A stretch of DNA of 62,494 nucleotides from contig NZ_JAAXKX010000018.1 in the NCBI RefSeq assembly GCF_012276755.1, forward strand, positions 1-62,494, given 5' to 3'. The position numbers were made by a program, and so were the translations under genes. Positions 8,695 to 17,706 of the stretch are shown one piece after another (the stretch's first letter is position 1; every line of letters starts with the position of its first letter). The notes under the pieces were generated by a model. It made no database searches and was not told the origin of the DNA. It saw only the letters and a list, made by a program, of their open reading frames with translations. The stretch is from Marichromatium bheemlicum. GTDB lineage: Bacteria > Pseudomonadota > Gammaproteobacteria > Chromatiales > Chromatiaceae.

Positions 8695-9102
8695 TTACTT
8701 GGAGGCGGGCTGAGCCGGCTGCGCAGGCTGGGCCGGGGCACCCGGCACACCCGGTGCACCATAGGGGTAGGCATAGGGGTAGCCACCGCCGTAGTAGGGC
8801 GCACCACCGTAGTAGGGCATGCCACCGTAGTAAGGCGCGCCATAACCGCCGTAATAGGGATTGCCGTAGCCGTAGCCATAGCCGTTGCCGCGGCCGTAAC
8901 CACGACCATAGCCGCGACCACCGCCGCTCATGTTCATATTGAAGTCGCCCCAACCGTCTCCAAACATGTCGCTGAACATGTCACCGACGCCGGAGCCATA
9001 ACCCGGACCATAACCACCCCAGCCCGGTCCCCACCAGGCGGAAGCGGAAGCGGATGCACCCAGGAGGGCGGCGACTGCGGCGGCGGTAGCAAGCTTTTTC
9101 AT
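8695..9102 (-). CDS. sulfur globule protein (SgpC/CV3-like family)
   Basis: A 135-aa secreted structural protein. Residues 1-22 form a Sec signal peptide ending ASASA, and the mature part begins WWGPGWGG. It is very rich in Gly, Tyr and Asn, with GRGYGRGYG, several PYYGG repeats and a short [19 protein letters not shown] segment, and ends in a Pro/Ala/Gln-rich tail. This composition and layout match proteins that coat the periplasmic sulfur globules of purple sulfur bacteria. It is the single best marker of lifestyle in the window. It stands alone, with its own A/T-rich promoter region and a hairpin after the stop. Which paralogue (SgpA/B/C) it is cannot be settled without alignment. Confidence 0.8.
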   Translation of the reverse strand: MKKLATAAAVAALLGASASASAWWGPGWGGYGPGYGSGVGDMFSDMFGDGWGDFNMNMSGGGRGYGRGYGRGNGYGYGYGNPYYGGYGAPYYGGMPYYGGAPYYGGGYPYAYPYGAPGVPGAPAQPAQPAQPASK

Positions 9103-9172
9103 TGATCTCTCCGGTCGTTGGATCTCGATCTGATAGCAAACCCGGTCGCCGCAATCGGCGACGACGGGACGC

Positions 9173-9201
9173 ATTGTATTAGAAGTTAATTAAATATGAA
9201 A
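9173..9201 (-). promoter_or_regulatory. candidate promoter of the sulfur globule gene
   Basis: Read on the minus strand, TTTCAT, 17 nt, then TACAAT (-10 at 9178-9173), about 65 nt before the start codon. The stretch 9173-9201 is strikingly A/T-rich for this genome, including TTAATTAA, which suggests a strong promoter with an UP-like region for an abundant protein. The -35 match is poor. Confidence 0.45.
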
Positions 9202-9202
9202 C

Positions 9203-10111
9203 TTATTTTCCGCCCCCTTCACGCAACCGCTGCGCGACCGCGCTGAGATCCTCCCAGGCCTTCGCCTTCTGTGCCGGCGAGCGCAGCAGATAGGCCGGAT
9301 GATAGGTCACCCGCAGCGGGATGCGCGCCTCGCCGATCTCGAACCAGCGCCCCCGCAGCCGACCCACGCTGACATCGGTATTGAGCAGGTGTTGGGCCGA
9401 GATCCGCCCCAGCGAGAGGATCAGCGTCGGCTCGATGAGCGCGATCTGGCGCTGTAGATAACCCTCGCAGCGAGCCATCTCCTCGGGTCGTGGATCGCGG
9501 TTGCCGGGCGGGCGACACTTGAGCACGTTGGCGATGAAGACCGTCTCGCGTGTCAGCCCGATCGCCTCGAGCATGCGCGTGAGCAACTGCCCGGCACGGC
9601 CGACGAAGGGCTCGCCCTGGCGGTCCTCGTCGGCCCCCGGCGCCTCGCCGATCAGCATCAGTCGGGCGTCGTGCGCACCGCTGCCAAAGACGCTGTGCTG
9701 GCGGGTCTCGTGCAACGCGCAGCCACGACACTCGCGCACTGCGCCGGCCAGTTGCCCCCAGTCCATCGCCGCAACCGCCGCAGCGCTCCCCGGCGCAGTG
9801 GCCACAGCCGGCGCAAACAGGTCATCGTCCGGCGGCTCGGCCACACGCGCGGCGACCGGCGCCGGCGTGGCGCGCGCCACCACCTCGGCCGGTGGCGGGG
9901 CGCAAGGCGGCGGCATCGGCAACGGCGGCGGCTCGGGGGCACGCGGCGTCGGGCGCGGGCGTGGCGGCTCGGCGACGACCGGCTCGGGGGCCGGCGGCAC
10001 CGCCGGTGGCATGGCCAGCGGCGGTGCCAGAGCCTCGGCCCCGTCCTCACGCGGCTGCCAGGCGTGTATCCCCATCCGCGCCAAATAGGTCAGACGACGT
10101 TGCTCGTCCAT
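9203..10111 (-). CDS. uracil-DNA glycosylase, family 4/5 (Fe-S)
   Basis: Removes uracil from DNA in base-excision repair (302 aa). The catalytic region is [16 protein letters not shown] (154-169) and the second motif is [11 protein letters not shown]. Four cysteines placed as in iron-sulfur UDGs, Cys128, Cys131, Cys199 and Cys215, should bind a [4Fe-4S] cluster. Residues about 25-110 are a Pro/Ala-rich linker of low complexity preceded by a short N-terminal piece ([15 protein letters not shown]) that resembles the protein-interaction ends of related proteins. It starts 6 nt after leuA, so the two are co-transcribed even though the functions are unrelated. Confidence 0.88.
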   Translation of the reverse strand: MDEQRRLTYLARMGIHAWQPREDGAEALAPPLAMPPAVPPAPEPVVAEPPRPRPTPRAPEPPPLPMPPPCAPPPAEVVARATPAPVAARVAEPPDDDLFAPAVATAPGSAAAVAAMDWGQLAGAVRECRGCALHETRQHSVFGSGAHDARLMLIGEAPGADEDRQGEPFVGRAGQLLTRMLEAIGLTRETVFIANVLKCRPPGNRDPRPEEMARCEGYLQRQIALIEPTLILSLGRISAQHLLNTDVSVGRLRGRWFEIGEARIPLRVTYHPAYLLRSPAQKAKAWEDLSAVAQRLREGGGK

Positions 10112-10117
10112 CCCGGC

Positions 10118-11668
10118 TCAGACGTCCGCGCCCTGCGGGTGCGCACGATGCGTACCGTGCAGCACCTTGTTGCAGGCGTTGACGTAGGCCTTAGCCGAGG
10201 CGATGACGATGTCGATATCGGCGCCCTGGCCGTTGACCACGCGCCCCCCCTTCTCCAGACGCACCGTCACCTCACCCTGGGCGTCGGTACCGCTGGTGAT
10301 GGCGTTGACCGAGTAGAGCTTGAGTTCGGCGCCGCTCTCGAGCACCGACTCGATGGCCCGGAAGGCCGCGTCCACCGGGCCACTACCGGTGGCCGACGCG
10401 CTGCGTTCGGCACCGTCGACGGCGAGCACCAACGCGGCGTTCGGGGTCTCGCCGGTCTCCGAGCACACCCGCAGCGAGACCAGCTTGACGCGCTCGTTGG
10501 CGGCACCGAGGTTGGTGTCGGTGACCAGGGTCTGCAGATCCTCGTCGAAGATCTCGTGCTTCTTGTCGGCGAGGTCCTTGAAGCGGGCGAAGGCGGCGTT
10601 GAGTTCCTCCTCGGAGGCGAAGTCGATGCCGAGGTCGTGGAGCCGGCTGCGGAAGGCGTTGCGACCCGAGTGCTTGCCCAGCACCATGCGGTTCTCGGTC
10701 CAGCCGACGTCCTCGGCACGCATGATCTCGTAGGTCTCGCGATTCTTGAGCACGCCGTCCTGATGGATGCCCGACTCGTGGGCGAAGGCATTGGCACCGA
10801 CCACCGCCTTGTTGGGCTGAACCGCGAAACCGGTGATCCCCGAGACCAGCCGCGAGCAGGTGACGATCTGGGTGGTGTCGAGCCGGGTGTCGCAATCGAA
10901 CAGGTCCTGACGGGTGCGTACCGCCATCACCAACTCCTCAAGCGCGGCGTTACCGGCACGCTCGCCGAGCCCGTTGATGGTGCACTCGACCTGGCGCGCG
11001 CCGTTGCGCACCGCCGCCAGCGAGTTGGCCACCGCCAGGCCGAGGTCGTTGTGACAGTGCACCGAGAGGATCGTCTGGTCGATGTTGGGGACACGCTCGC
11101 GCAGCGCCGCGATCACCGCGCCGAACTGATCGGGGATGTTGTAGCCGACGGTATCAGGGATGTTGACCGTGGTCGCGCCCGCGGCGATCACCGCCTCGGT
11201 GATGCGACAGAGGAAATCGATCTCCGAGCGTCCGGCATCCTCGGCGGAGAACTCGACGTCGTCGGTATAGCGCCGCGCCCGTCGCACCGCCGCCACCGCC
11301 TGCTCGATCACCTGCTCGGGCTGCATCCGCAGCTTCTTCTCCATGTGGATCGGCGAGGTGGCGATGAAGGTATGGATACGCCCGGCGTTGGCCTTGGCCA
11401 GCGCCTCGCCGGCACGGTCGATGTCCTTGTCGAGCGCGCGCGCCAGACCGCAGACACGGCTGTCCTTGATCTGCTCGGCGACCGCCGCGACCGCCTCGAA
11501 ATCACCCGGGCTGGCGATCGGGAAACCGGCCTCGATCACATCCACCCGCAGCCGCTCCAGCGCCCTGGCGATGCGCAGCTTCTCGTCACGGGTCATCGAG
11601 GCCCCGGGGCTCTGTTCACCGTCGCGCAAGGTGGTGTCGAAGATGATCAAATGGTCTTTTTCGCTCAT
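10118..11668 (-). CDS. leuA: 2-isopropylmalate synthase
   Basis: First committed step of leucine synthesis: acetyl-CoA plus 2-oxoisovalerate to 2-isopropylmalate. The 516-aa protein starts with the HMGL-type barrel ([16 protein letters not shown], residues 9-24), contains [15 protein letters not shown] and the conserved [14 protein letters not shown], and ends with the LeuA regulatory (feedback) domain with the Gly-rich GSGPVDAAF. It is full length. A second, distinct member of the same superfamily (cimA, 32769-34340) is in the window; this one has the GEQSPG motif of true LeuA. It is followed by the UDG gene after 6 nt. Confidence 0.96.
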   Translation of the reverse strand: MSEKDHLIIFDTTLRDGEQSPGASMTRDEKLRIARALERLRVDVIEAGFPIASPGDFEAVAAVAEQIKDSRVCGLARALDKDIDRAGEALAKANAGRIHTFIATSPIHMEKKLRMQPEQVIEQAVAAVRRARRYTDDVEFSAEDAGRSEIDFLCRITEAVIAAGATTVNIPDTVGYNIPDQFGAVIAALRERVPNIDQTILSVHCHNDLGLAVANSLAAVRNGARQVECTINGLGERAGNAALEELVMAVRTRQDLFDCDTRLDTTQIVTCSRLVSGITGFAVQPNKAVVGANAFAHESGIHQDGVLKNRETYEIMRAEDVGWTENRMVLGKHSGRNAFRSRLHDLGIDFASEEELNAAFARFKDLADKKHEIFDEDLQTLVTDTNLGAANERVKLVSLRVCSETGETPNAALVLAVDGAERSASATGSGPVDAAFRAIESVLESGAELKLYSVNAITSGTDAQGEVTVRLEKGGRVVNGQGADIDIVIASAKAYVNACNKVLHGTHRAHPQGADV

Positions 11669-11867
11669 GGCTCTTCTCTTGCTACGCCTGGAGGCCCGAC
11701 CAGGCCGATACTGAATGGCTATCGTTGGGGCCGCGCGCCCCAGCCCACCCGTCGGGCACGGCGGGCAGCGGACCTGGGACAGGATCGAGGGAACAGGTCG
11801 GCGCGGCGTGTCACCGCATCTTCGCAGTCTGACCCGACGCTGTCACTGGGTTGTCGCCGGTGATACT

Positions 11868-11879
11868 GGTAAATTTACC
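11868..11879. promoter_or_regulatory. 12-bp perfect palindrome between leuA and the AAA gene
   Basis: GGTAAATTTACC is a perfect palindrome, extendable to CTGGTAAATTTACCGG with one mismatch, and overlaps a second inverted pair GCCGGT/ACCGGC. It lies 39 nt before the AAA ATPase start and ~200 nt before leuA, in an A/T-rich dip. It has the size of a dimeric-repressor operator; the regulator is unknown. Confidence 0.35.
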
Positions 11880-11917
11880 GGCAAGGTCCACGCGACGCCG
11901 CCACCCGGTCCCCGAGC

Positions 11918-13438
11918 ATGGCCATCACGCCCCCCGCCCACACCCCGATGCCGGACCTGCACGACCTCGAGTTGCTGCTGCGCGCCGACACCCCGATCCT
12001 GATCATCGAGTCGGTCGAGGAGCCGCGCGTGGTCGAGCTGTTCGCCGGGCTGGCGATCCGTCTCGGCCAGCCCGCCTTCCGCTGGACGGTGACCGAGGGA
12101 CTGCGCCGGCTCGAGTTCGACGCCGAGCCACAACGCAACCTCGCCGAACCGCGCCAGGCGCTGCGTCATATCCACGCGCTCGATCAGCCCGGGCTCTATC
12201 TGCTGCTCGACTTCCACCCCTATCTCGACGATCCCATCCACATCCGCTTGATTAAGGAGATCGCCCAGACCCACGCCACCTGCGCCCGCACCCTGGTGCT
12301 GGTCAGCCACGGGCTCGAACTGCCCGCCGAGCTGCGTCACCTGAGCGTGCGCTTCCAACTGCGCCTGCCCGATCGCAACCGCATCATGGGACTGATCCGC
12401 GAGGAGGCGCGCGCCTGGCAGGAGGCCGCGCCCGGACGCGCGCTGCGCGCCAGCCGCGAGGCGGTCGAGCAGCTGGCCAACAACCTGCTCGGGCTCACCG
12501 AATCCGACGCCCGGCGGCTGATCCGCAACGCGGTGCGCGACGACGGCGCCATCACTCGCGACGACGTCGCCACCCTACGCCGCGCCAAGTACGCCCTGCT
12601 CAGCCCCGATGGCGTGGTCTCCTTCGAGTACGACACCCGCAGCTTCGCCGACATCGCCGGGCTCGACAACCTCAAGGCCTGGCTCGACCGGCGACGCGGC
12701 CCCTTCCTCGACGCCGACGAGCGCCGCGACCGCCCGCGCGGCATCCTCCTGCTCGGGGTCCAGGGTGGCGGCAAGAGCCTCGCGGCCAAGGCCGTCGCCG
12801 GGCGTTTCGGGGTGGCACTGCTGCGTCTCGACTTCGCCACCCTCTACGACAAATACATCGGCGAGACCGAGAAGAACCTGCGCCGGGCGCTGCGCACCGC
12901 CGAGGTGATGGCCCCCTGCGTGCTGTGGATCGACGAGATCGAGAAGGGACTGGCCACCGGCTCGGCCGACGACGGCGTCGGCCGACGCGTGCTCGGCACC
13001 CTGCTTACCTGGATGGCCGAGCGCCGCGCCCGGGTCTTCCTGGTGGCCACCGCCAACGACGTCTCGCGCCTGCCGCCCGAGCTGTTGCGCAAGGGTCGCA
13101 TCGACGAACTGTTCTTCGTCGATCTACCCGATACCGGGGTGCGCCGCGAGGTCTTCGCCATCCATCTCGCCCGCCGCGGCATCGACCCGGCAACCCTTGA
13201 TCTCGACACCCTCGCTGCCGCCAGCGAGGGCTTCACCGGCGCCGGGATCGAGCAGGCGGTGGTCGCCGCCAGCTATGCCGAGGACGGCGGCGAACGCCGC
13301 CCCGACACCGAGGCGCTGCTCGCCGAGCTGGCCGCCACCCAGCCGCTGGCGGTGGTGATGGAGGAGCGGATCGCGGCACTGCGCCACTGGGCCCGCGAGC
13401 GCACCGTGCCGGCCCACGGTGCCACCGCCACGGACTGA
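11918..13438 (+). CDS. Ycf46-like AAA+ ATPase
   Basis: A 506-aa AAA ATPase of the family that includes plastid and cyanobacterial Ycf46. The first ~230 residues are the family-specific N-terminal region; the ATPase core has Walker A GVQGGGKS (280-287), Walker B VLWIDEIEKG (about 331-340), sensor 1 in FLVATANDVS and the arginine-finger region LLRKGRIDELFFVDLP. No protease or membrane part is present. In cyanobacteria Ycf46 has been linked to inorganic-carbon use, which would fit an autotroph, but the role in proteobacteria is not settled. CbpA and CbpM genes follow, so a link to protein quality control is equally possible. Confidence 0.85.
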   Translation: MAITPPAHTPMPDLHDLELLLRADTPILIIESVEEPRVVELFAGLAIRLGQPAFRWTVTEGLRRLEFDAEPQRNLAEPRQALRHIHALDQPGLYLLLDFHPYLDDPIHIRLIKEIAQTHATCARTLVLVSHGLELPAELRHLSVRFQLRLPDRNRIMGLIREEARAWQEAAPGRALRASREAVEQLANNLLGLTESDARRLIRNAVRDDGAITRDDVATLRRAKYALLSPDGVVSFEYDTRSFADIAGLDNLKAWLDRRRGPFLDADERRDRPRGILLLGVQGGGKSLAAKAVAGRFGVALLRLDFATLYDKYIGETEKNLRRALRTAEVMAPCVLWIDEIEKGLATGSADDGVGRRVLGTLLTWMAERRARVFLVATANDVSRLPPELLRKGRIDELFFVDLPDTGVRREVFAIHLARRGIDPATLDLDTLAAASEGFTGAGIEQAVVAASYAEDGGERRPDTEALLAELAATQPLAVVMEERIAALRHWARERTVPAHGATATD

Positions 13439-13594
13439 ACCACGCGCCGCCGTCGCCACGGTTGACAGCGCCCCGGCGCAACGACTATCCAACGAACAGA
13501 CGACGATCGGACCCGGCACCGCTGGCTGTGGCACCAGGCCACACCCGGGCACCACGGAGCATGATCGGATCCGTCCATCCCGCGAGAGCAGACG

Positions 13595-14491
13595 ATGCAA
13601 TACAAGGATTACTACAAGACCCTCGGGGTGGCGCGCGACGCCACCCAAGACGAGATCAAGCGCGCCTACCGCAAGCTCGCGCGCAAGTACCACCCGGACG
13701 TCAGCAAGGAGTCCGACGCCGAGGCCCGCTTCAAGGAGATCAACGAGGCCAACGAGGTGCTGCACGACCCCGAGAAGCGCGCCGCCTACGACGCCCTCGG
13801 CAGCGGCTGGCGCGCCGGTCAGGACTTCCGCCCACCGCCCGGCGGCGGGCGCCGCGGCCACTACCGCTTCGACGCCGATGACGTCGGCGACTTCAGCGAC
13901 TTCTTCTCCAGCATCTTCGGGCGCGCCTTCGGCGGCGCCGAGCCACCGCGACGCCGCGGCCAGGACCAGACGGTGCGCATCGCCCTCGATCTCGACGAGG
14001 CCTATCGCGGCGTCACCCGCCAGGTACGGGTCGAGTCCTCGGGCAACGCCCGCACCCTCAAGGTGCGCATCCCCGCCGGGGTCACCCAGGGCCGACAGAT
14101 CCGTCTCGCCGGCCAGGGCGGCGCCGGGCTCGGCGGCGGCCCGGCCGGCGACCTCTATCTCGAGGTCGAGCTGAAGCCCCACCCGCACTTCACCCCGGAC
14201 GGGCGCGACATCCACCTGCGCCTGCCACTGGCACCCTGGGAGGCGGCGCTCGGCGCTGCGGTGAGCGTGCCCACCCTCGGCGGCACCGTCAGCCTGAAGA
14301 TCCCGCCGGGCTCGCAGTCCGGGCAGCGGCTGCGGCTCAAGGGACGCGGGCTGCCCGGCGATCCCCCCGGCGACACCCTGGTGACGCTCGAGATCCAGGC
14401 CCCGCCGGCGACCACCGAGGCGGCGCGCCGCGCCTATCGCGAACTAGCCGAGCAGCTAGACTTCAACCCGCGCGCCGACCTCGGGGTGTAG
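13595..14491 (+). CDS. cbpA: DnaJ-family co-chaperone CbpA
   Basis: A 298-aa DnaJ homologue without zinc fingers. The J domain covers residues 1-70 with the HPD motif at 33-35, which stimulates DnaK ATPase. A Gly/Arg-rich and Phe-rich linker (DFSDFFSSIFGRAFGG) follows, then the two C-terminal substrate-binding domains of CbpA/DnaJ type (VRIPAGVTQGRQIRLAGQG and the second domain with LKGRGLPG). The companion cbpM begins 30 nt downstream, the normal order for this pair. Confidence 0.93.
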   Translation: MQYKDYYKTLGVARDATQDEIKRAYRKLARKYHPDVSKESDAEARFKEINEANEVLHDPEKRAAYDALGSGWRAGQDFRPPPGGGRRGHYRFDADDVGDFSDFFSSIFGRAFGGAEPPRRRGQDQTVRIALDLDEAYRGVTRQVRVESSGNARTLKVRIPAGVTQGRQIRLAGQGGAGLGGGPAGDLYLEVELKPHPHFTPDGRDIHLRLPLAPWEAALGAAVSVPTLGGTVSLKIPPGSQSGQRLRLKGRGLPGDPPGDTLVTLEIQAPPATTEAARRAYRELAEQLDFNPRADLGV

Positions 14492-14521
14492 CGCGCGGAA
14501 CCAACAGGGAGGGCATCGCCG

Positions 14522-14860
14522 ATGCAGCAGCTGGAGCGGATCTTCGAGGGTATCGTGCTCGACGAGGGCCTGAGCCTGTCGCTGGTCGAGCTGTGCATGC
14601 TCTGCGACGCCGAGCACCACCTGATCGAGTGCATGGTCGCCGAGGGGCTGCTCAACCCGTGCGGCAACCTCCCCGCCGAGTGGCGCTTCGATGGGGTCGC
14701 GGTGCGCCGTGCGCGCCGCGCCGTGCGGCTGCGCCACGACCTCGACCTCAACCTCGCCGGCACCGCGCTGGCGCTCGACCTGCTCGAGGAGAACGAGCGC
14801 CTGCGCGAGCGGCTGCAGGTGCTCGAACAGCACCTCGCTCAGCCCGGCACGCCGCGCTGA
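14522..14860 (+). CDS. cbpM: chaperone modulator CbpM
   Basis: A 112-aa MerR-like small protein that in E. coli binds the J domain of CbpA and blocks its action. The N-terminal helix-turn-helix-like part is followed by a leucine-rich helix (LLEENERLRERLQVLEQHL) likely to mediate the contact or dimerize. It has a strong ribosome site (GGGAGGG) and directly follows cbpA. It ends 7 nt before the convergent nadC. Sequence similarity within this family is low, so the call leans on size and context. Confidence 0.8.
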   Translation: MQQLERIFEGIVLDEGLSLSLVELCMLCDAEHHLIECMVAEGLLNPCGNLPAEWRFDGVAVRRARRAVRLRHDLDLNLAGTALALDLLEENERLRERLQVLEQHLAQPGTPR

Positions 14861-14867
14861 GCGAGGC

Positions 14868-15737
14868 TCAGCCGACCTCCAGGCGCATCGACAGATCGAC
14901 CGCGGTCACATCCTTGGTGAGTGCGCCGACCGAGATGCGGTCGACCCCGGTCTCGGCGATCGCGCGGATGGTCTCGAGGTTCACCCCACCGGAGGCCTCC
15001 AGGCGCGCCCGCCCGGCGCTCAGCGCCACCGCCTCGCGCAACTGGTCGTTGTCGAAGTTGTCGAGCAGCACCGTCGGCGCACCGGCGGCCAGCGCCTGCT
15101 CGAGTTCGGCGAGCGACTCGACCTCGACGATGATCTCCAGCCCGGTCTCCAGCGCCCGCGCCGCGGCCACCGCCGCGGCGATCGAACCGGCGGCGAGGAT
15201 GTGGTTCTCCTTGATGAGGATGGCGTCGTGCAGCCCCATGCGGTGGTTGGTGCCGCCACCGCAGCGCACCGCGTACTTCTGCTGCAACCGCAGCCCCGGC
15301 AGGGTCTTGCGGGTGTCGAGCACCGCCACCGGCAGCCCGGCGACGGCGTCGGCGAAGCGGCGGGTGCGGGTGGCGGTGCCCGAGAGGGTCTGCAGCAGGT
15401 TCATCGCCGTGCGCTCGCCGGTGAGCAGCGCCCGCACCGGGCCGGTGATCACGCACAGCCGCTGCCCCGGCGCGACGCGCTCGCCGTCGGCCGCCTCCCA
15501 GTCGATAACGATCGCCGGGTCGAGGGCGTGGAACACCGCCTCGAACCAGTCCCGGCCGCAGAGCACCGCCGACTCGCGGGTGATCAGCTCGGCGCGCGCC
15601 TGCTGATCGGCAGGCAGCAGCGCGGCGGTGACGTCACCGCCGCCGAGGTCCTCGGCGAGCGCTGCGCGCGCCTGCTCGCGGATCAATGCCGCATCGAGAC
15701 CAGCCGGGAGGGATTGAGGGGAAGACATGCTGCTCAT
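14868..15737 (-). CDS. nadC: nicotinate-nucleotide pyrophosphorylase (carboxylating)
   Basis: Makes nicotinate mononucleotide from quinolinate and PRPP in NAD synthesis. The 289-aa protein shows the QPRTase motifs [45 protein letters not shown] and the C-terminal [13 protein letters not shown]. The ATG at 15737 and the in-frame ATG at 15728 (MSSPQSL) are both possible starts. It is divergent from ampD across 126 bp and convergent with cbpM. In many gammaproteobacteria nadC and ampD are likewise back to back near pilA/pilB. Confidence 0.96.
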   Translation of the reverse strand: MSSMSSPQSLPAGLDAALIREQARAALAEDLGGGDVTAALLPADQQARAELITRESAVLCGRDWFEAVFHALDPAIVIDWEAADGERVAPGQRLCVITGPVRALLTGERTAMNLLQTLSGTATRTRRFADAVAGLPVAVLDTRKTLPGLRLQQKYAVRCGGGTNHRMGLHDAILIKENHILAAGSIAAAVAAARALETGLEIIVEVESLAELEQALAAGAPTVLLDNFDNDQLREAVALSAGRARLEASGGVNLETIRAIAETGVDRISVGALTKDVTAVDLSMRLEVG

Positions 15738-15863
15738 GGGATCCTGTGCTTACCGCATCGCTCGGGGAAAAGCTGTCGATTATCGACGATTCGCGCCACA
15801 ATCGACACGGCCAACGCGGCGGTACGTCGCGCGCGCCGCTGTAGTCCAGAGCAAGGAATCATC

Positions 15864-16424
15864 ATGTCCACGCACCCCGACCCCGAGATCGACGCCGCCG
15901 GCTGGCTCGATGCCGCCCTCGCCCGGCCCTCGCCCAACTGCGACGAGCGCCCGCCGGGGACCACCATCGACCTGCTGGTGATCCACAACATCAGCCTGCC
16001 GCCGGGTGAGTTCGGTGGCGAGTGGATCGACGCCCTGTTCCACAACCAGCTCGACCCCGATGCCCACCCCTACTTCGCGGGGATCGCCGGACTACGCGTC
16101 TCCGCCCACCTGCTGATCCGGCGCGACGGCACCCTGCTGCAGTACGTGCCCTGCGAGCGCCGCGCCTGGCATGCCGGGCGCTCACGCTTCGGCGCGCGCG
16201 AGGCGTGCAACGACTTCGCCATCGGGATCGAACTCGAGGGCACCGACACCCGACCTTTCACCGATGCCCAGTACCACCAGCTCGGGCGCTGCGCCCGCGC
16301 GCTGCGTCGGCGCTACCCCGGGATCACCCCCGAACGCGTCGTCGGGCACGCCGACATCGCCCCGGGGCGTAAGACCGACCCCGGCCCGGCCTTCGACTGG
16401 GCGCGGCTGCGCCGGGCGCTCTGA
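15864..16424 (+). CDS. ampD: 1,6-anhydro-N-acetylmuramyl-L-alanine amidase AmpD
   Basis: Cytosolic zinc amidase of peptidoglycan recycling that cuts the stem peptide from anhydro-muropeptides. The 186-aa protein has zinc ligands His41 (VIHNIS), His162 (GHADIAPG) and Asp172 (KTDPGPAFDW), with the catalytic Glu in GIELEG and Lys170. The ATG at 15864 has AAGGA upstream and gives the usual MSTHPDPEIDAAGWL start. Its last 112 nt are overlapped on the other strand by the converging GNAT gene. Confidence 0.95.
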   Translation: MSTHPDPEIDAAGWLDAALARPSPNCDERPPGTTIDLLVIHNISLPPGEFGGEWIDALFHNQLDPDAHPYFAGIAGLRVSAHLLIRRDGTLLQYVPCERRAWHAGRSRFGAREACNDFAIGIELEGTDTRPFTDAQYHQLGRCARALRRRYPGITPERVVGHADIAPGRKTDPGPAFDWARLRRAL

Positions 16425-17092
16425 GCCGCACGCCGCGCCAGCACGCGCGAGCGCCGCGCGCCGAACGAACGCGGTCGCGGATGCATCCAGGTACGATAAC
16501 GGGCGACGGCCGCGCGCCAGCCACCTCGCACCGCCGGCGACTCGTCCCCACCGAGCAGGTGCTCGTATTCGAGTACCGCGCCACCACGCCAACGTGGCCG
16601 CGCGCCGAGCCGCGCGGCCAGGGCGCGCATGCCGGCGTTGGCCGCCAGCACCTCGCAGCGCAGTCGGCAGATGCCTGCGGCACGGGCGTGCTCGGCGAGC
16701 ACCCGCAACAGCGCGGTCCCGACGCCACGACGCTGCGCCACGTCGATCACCTCGACGGCCAGCTCGCCGCTGTCGGCGCCGGGTGCGGTCCGGATGCAGC
16801 GCGCCACCCCCAGCGGCTCGCACGGCATGCCGCGCGCATCGAGCCGGATGGCCCCGATGGCGAGATGGTCGTGACCATCGATGGCGGCGAGCACCGCGAG
16901 ATCGCGCTCATTGAGTTCCCGCTTGACCCCGCAGAAACGCAACCGCCGCGAGCCCGGTGAGAGCCCGGCGAAACAGGCGAGCAGGAAGTCGCGATCACCC
17001 GGACCGAGCGTGCGCAGCAGACAGCGGCTACCATCTTGCAGCCGCACTAGGTGGGGGCTCGGGCCCCGATCGGACAGTACGCGGGCCTCCAT
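16313..17092 (-). CDS. GNAT N-acetyltransferase
   Basis: A 259-aa protein with one GNAT domain in residues about 15-195: the N-terminal LLRTLGPGDRDFLLACFAGLSPGSRRLRF matches the Pat/RimI-related group that acts on proteins or small molecules, and the acetyl-CoA loop is VAQRRGVGTALLRVLAEHA. The C-terminal ~60 residues are Arg/Ser-rich and come largely from DNA antisense to ampD, so they may not be a conserved domain. Start chosen at 17092 (MEARVLSDRG); the longer frame upstream looks unselected. Substrate unknown. Confidence 0.75.
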   Translation of the reverse strand: MEARVLSDRGPSPHLVRLQDGSRCLLRTLGPGDRDFLLACFAGLSPGSRRLRFCGVKRELNERDLAVLAAIDGHDHLAIGAIRLDARGMPCEPLGVARCIRTAPGADSGELAVEVIDVAQRRGVGTALLRVLAEHARAAGICRLRCEVLAANAGMRALAARLGARPRWRGGAVLEYEHLLGGDESPAVRGGWRAAVARYRTWMHPRPRSFGARRSRVLARRAAQSARRSRAQSKAGPGSVLRPGAMSACPTTRSGVIPG

Positions 17093-17291
17093 GACTCCAC
17101 ACCTCCCATCGCATGGACCGACAAGGACCGTCCGGGGCGGACGGCATGGGACCCCGGACATCGCGGCGGGTCTGGCGAGACGGGGACGGGGCGTGGCCCG
17201 CGCCGCTCGATCGGGCGCGATGCCACACATCTCGGTTTAGATGCTGATCAGGGGACAGAGGTTCAATGGCCGCCGGCCACGGCGGCACCGG

Positions 17292-17654
17292 CTAGTCGCG
17301 ACGCGGGTCCTGGAAGGTCCCGCCGTTCCAACCGAAGAGGTGGCGCGGCGGCGTACGGAAGTCAATGTAGACCCGTCGCTCGGGGACGCCGAGCAACGCC
17401 TCGCAGAGGGCACAGAGGACACGCGCATAGCGCGGGGTCTCGGCCTCGGGCAACCCGAGGCTGAGCAGTTCGAGCAGCGCCGTCGGCTCGGTGCTGCCGC
17501 CAAGGCTCAGCGCGCAGCGGTCATCGAGCAGGACCATCACATAGGACTCAGGCTTGCCGAGCAGCTCGGCGACCGCAGTCGAGAGCCTACCGAGCAGCTC
17601 GGCGCGCTGCGCGTCGGGGACGGTGACATTGGTATGCAGTTGTAACGTGGGCAT
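17292..17654 (-). CDS. MIF-like tautomerase
   Basis: A 120-aa protein of the macrophage migration inhibitory factor / phenylpyruvate tautomerase family. The catalytic N-terminal proline follows the start Met (MPTLQLHTNV), and the conserved PESYVMVLLDD and late YIDFRTPPRHLFGWNGGTF are present. Homotrimers are expected. The start at 17654 has a strong ribosome site (AGGGAG). It lies 52 nt after the LpxH-like gene on the same strand. The natural substrate of bacterial MIF homologues is unknown. Confidence 0.88.
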   Translation of the reverse strand: MPTLQLHTNVTVPDAQRAELLGRLSTAVAELLGKPESYVMVLLDDRCALSLGGSTEPTALLELLSLGLPEAETPRYARVLCALCEALLGVPERRVYIDFRTPPRHLFGWNGGTFQDPRRD

Positions 17655-17706
17655 GGCACGTCTCCCTGGGGTGGACCTCGTCCGATGATAGGACAACGCC
17701 CGCCGA

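Noticed and set aside
8668-9105. 145-aa valine/threonine-rich frame opposite the sulfur globule gene
   Set aside because: It mirrors the Gly/Tyr repeats of the real gene, and has no signal or start site of its own.
9671-11863. 730-aa open frame antisense to leuA and the UDG gene
   Set aside because: Arg/Gly/His-rich composition; both real genes are complete on the other strand.
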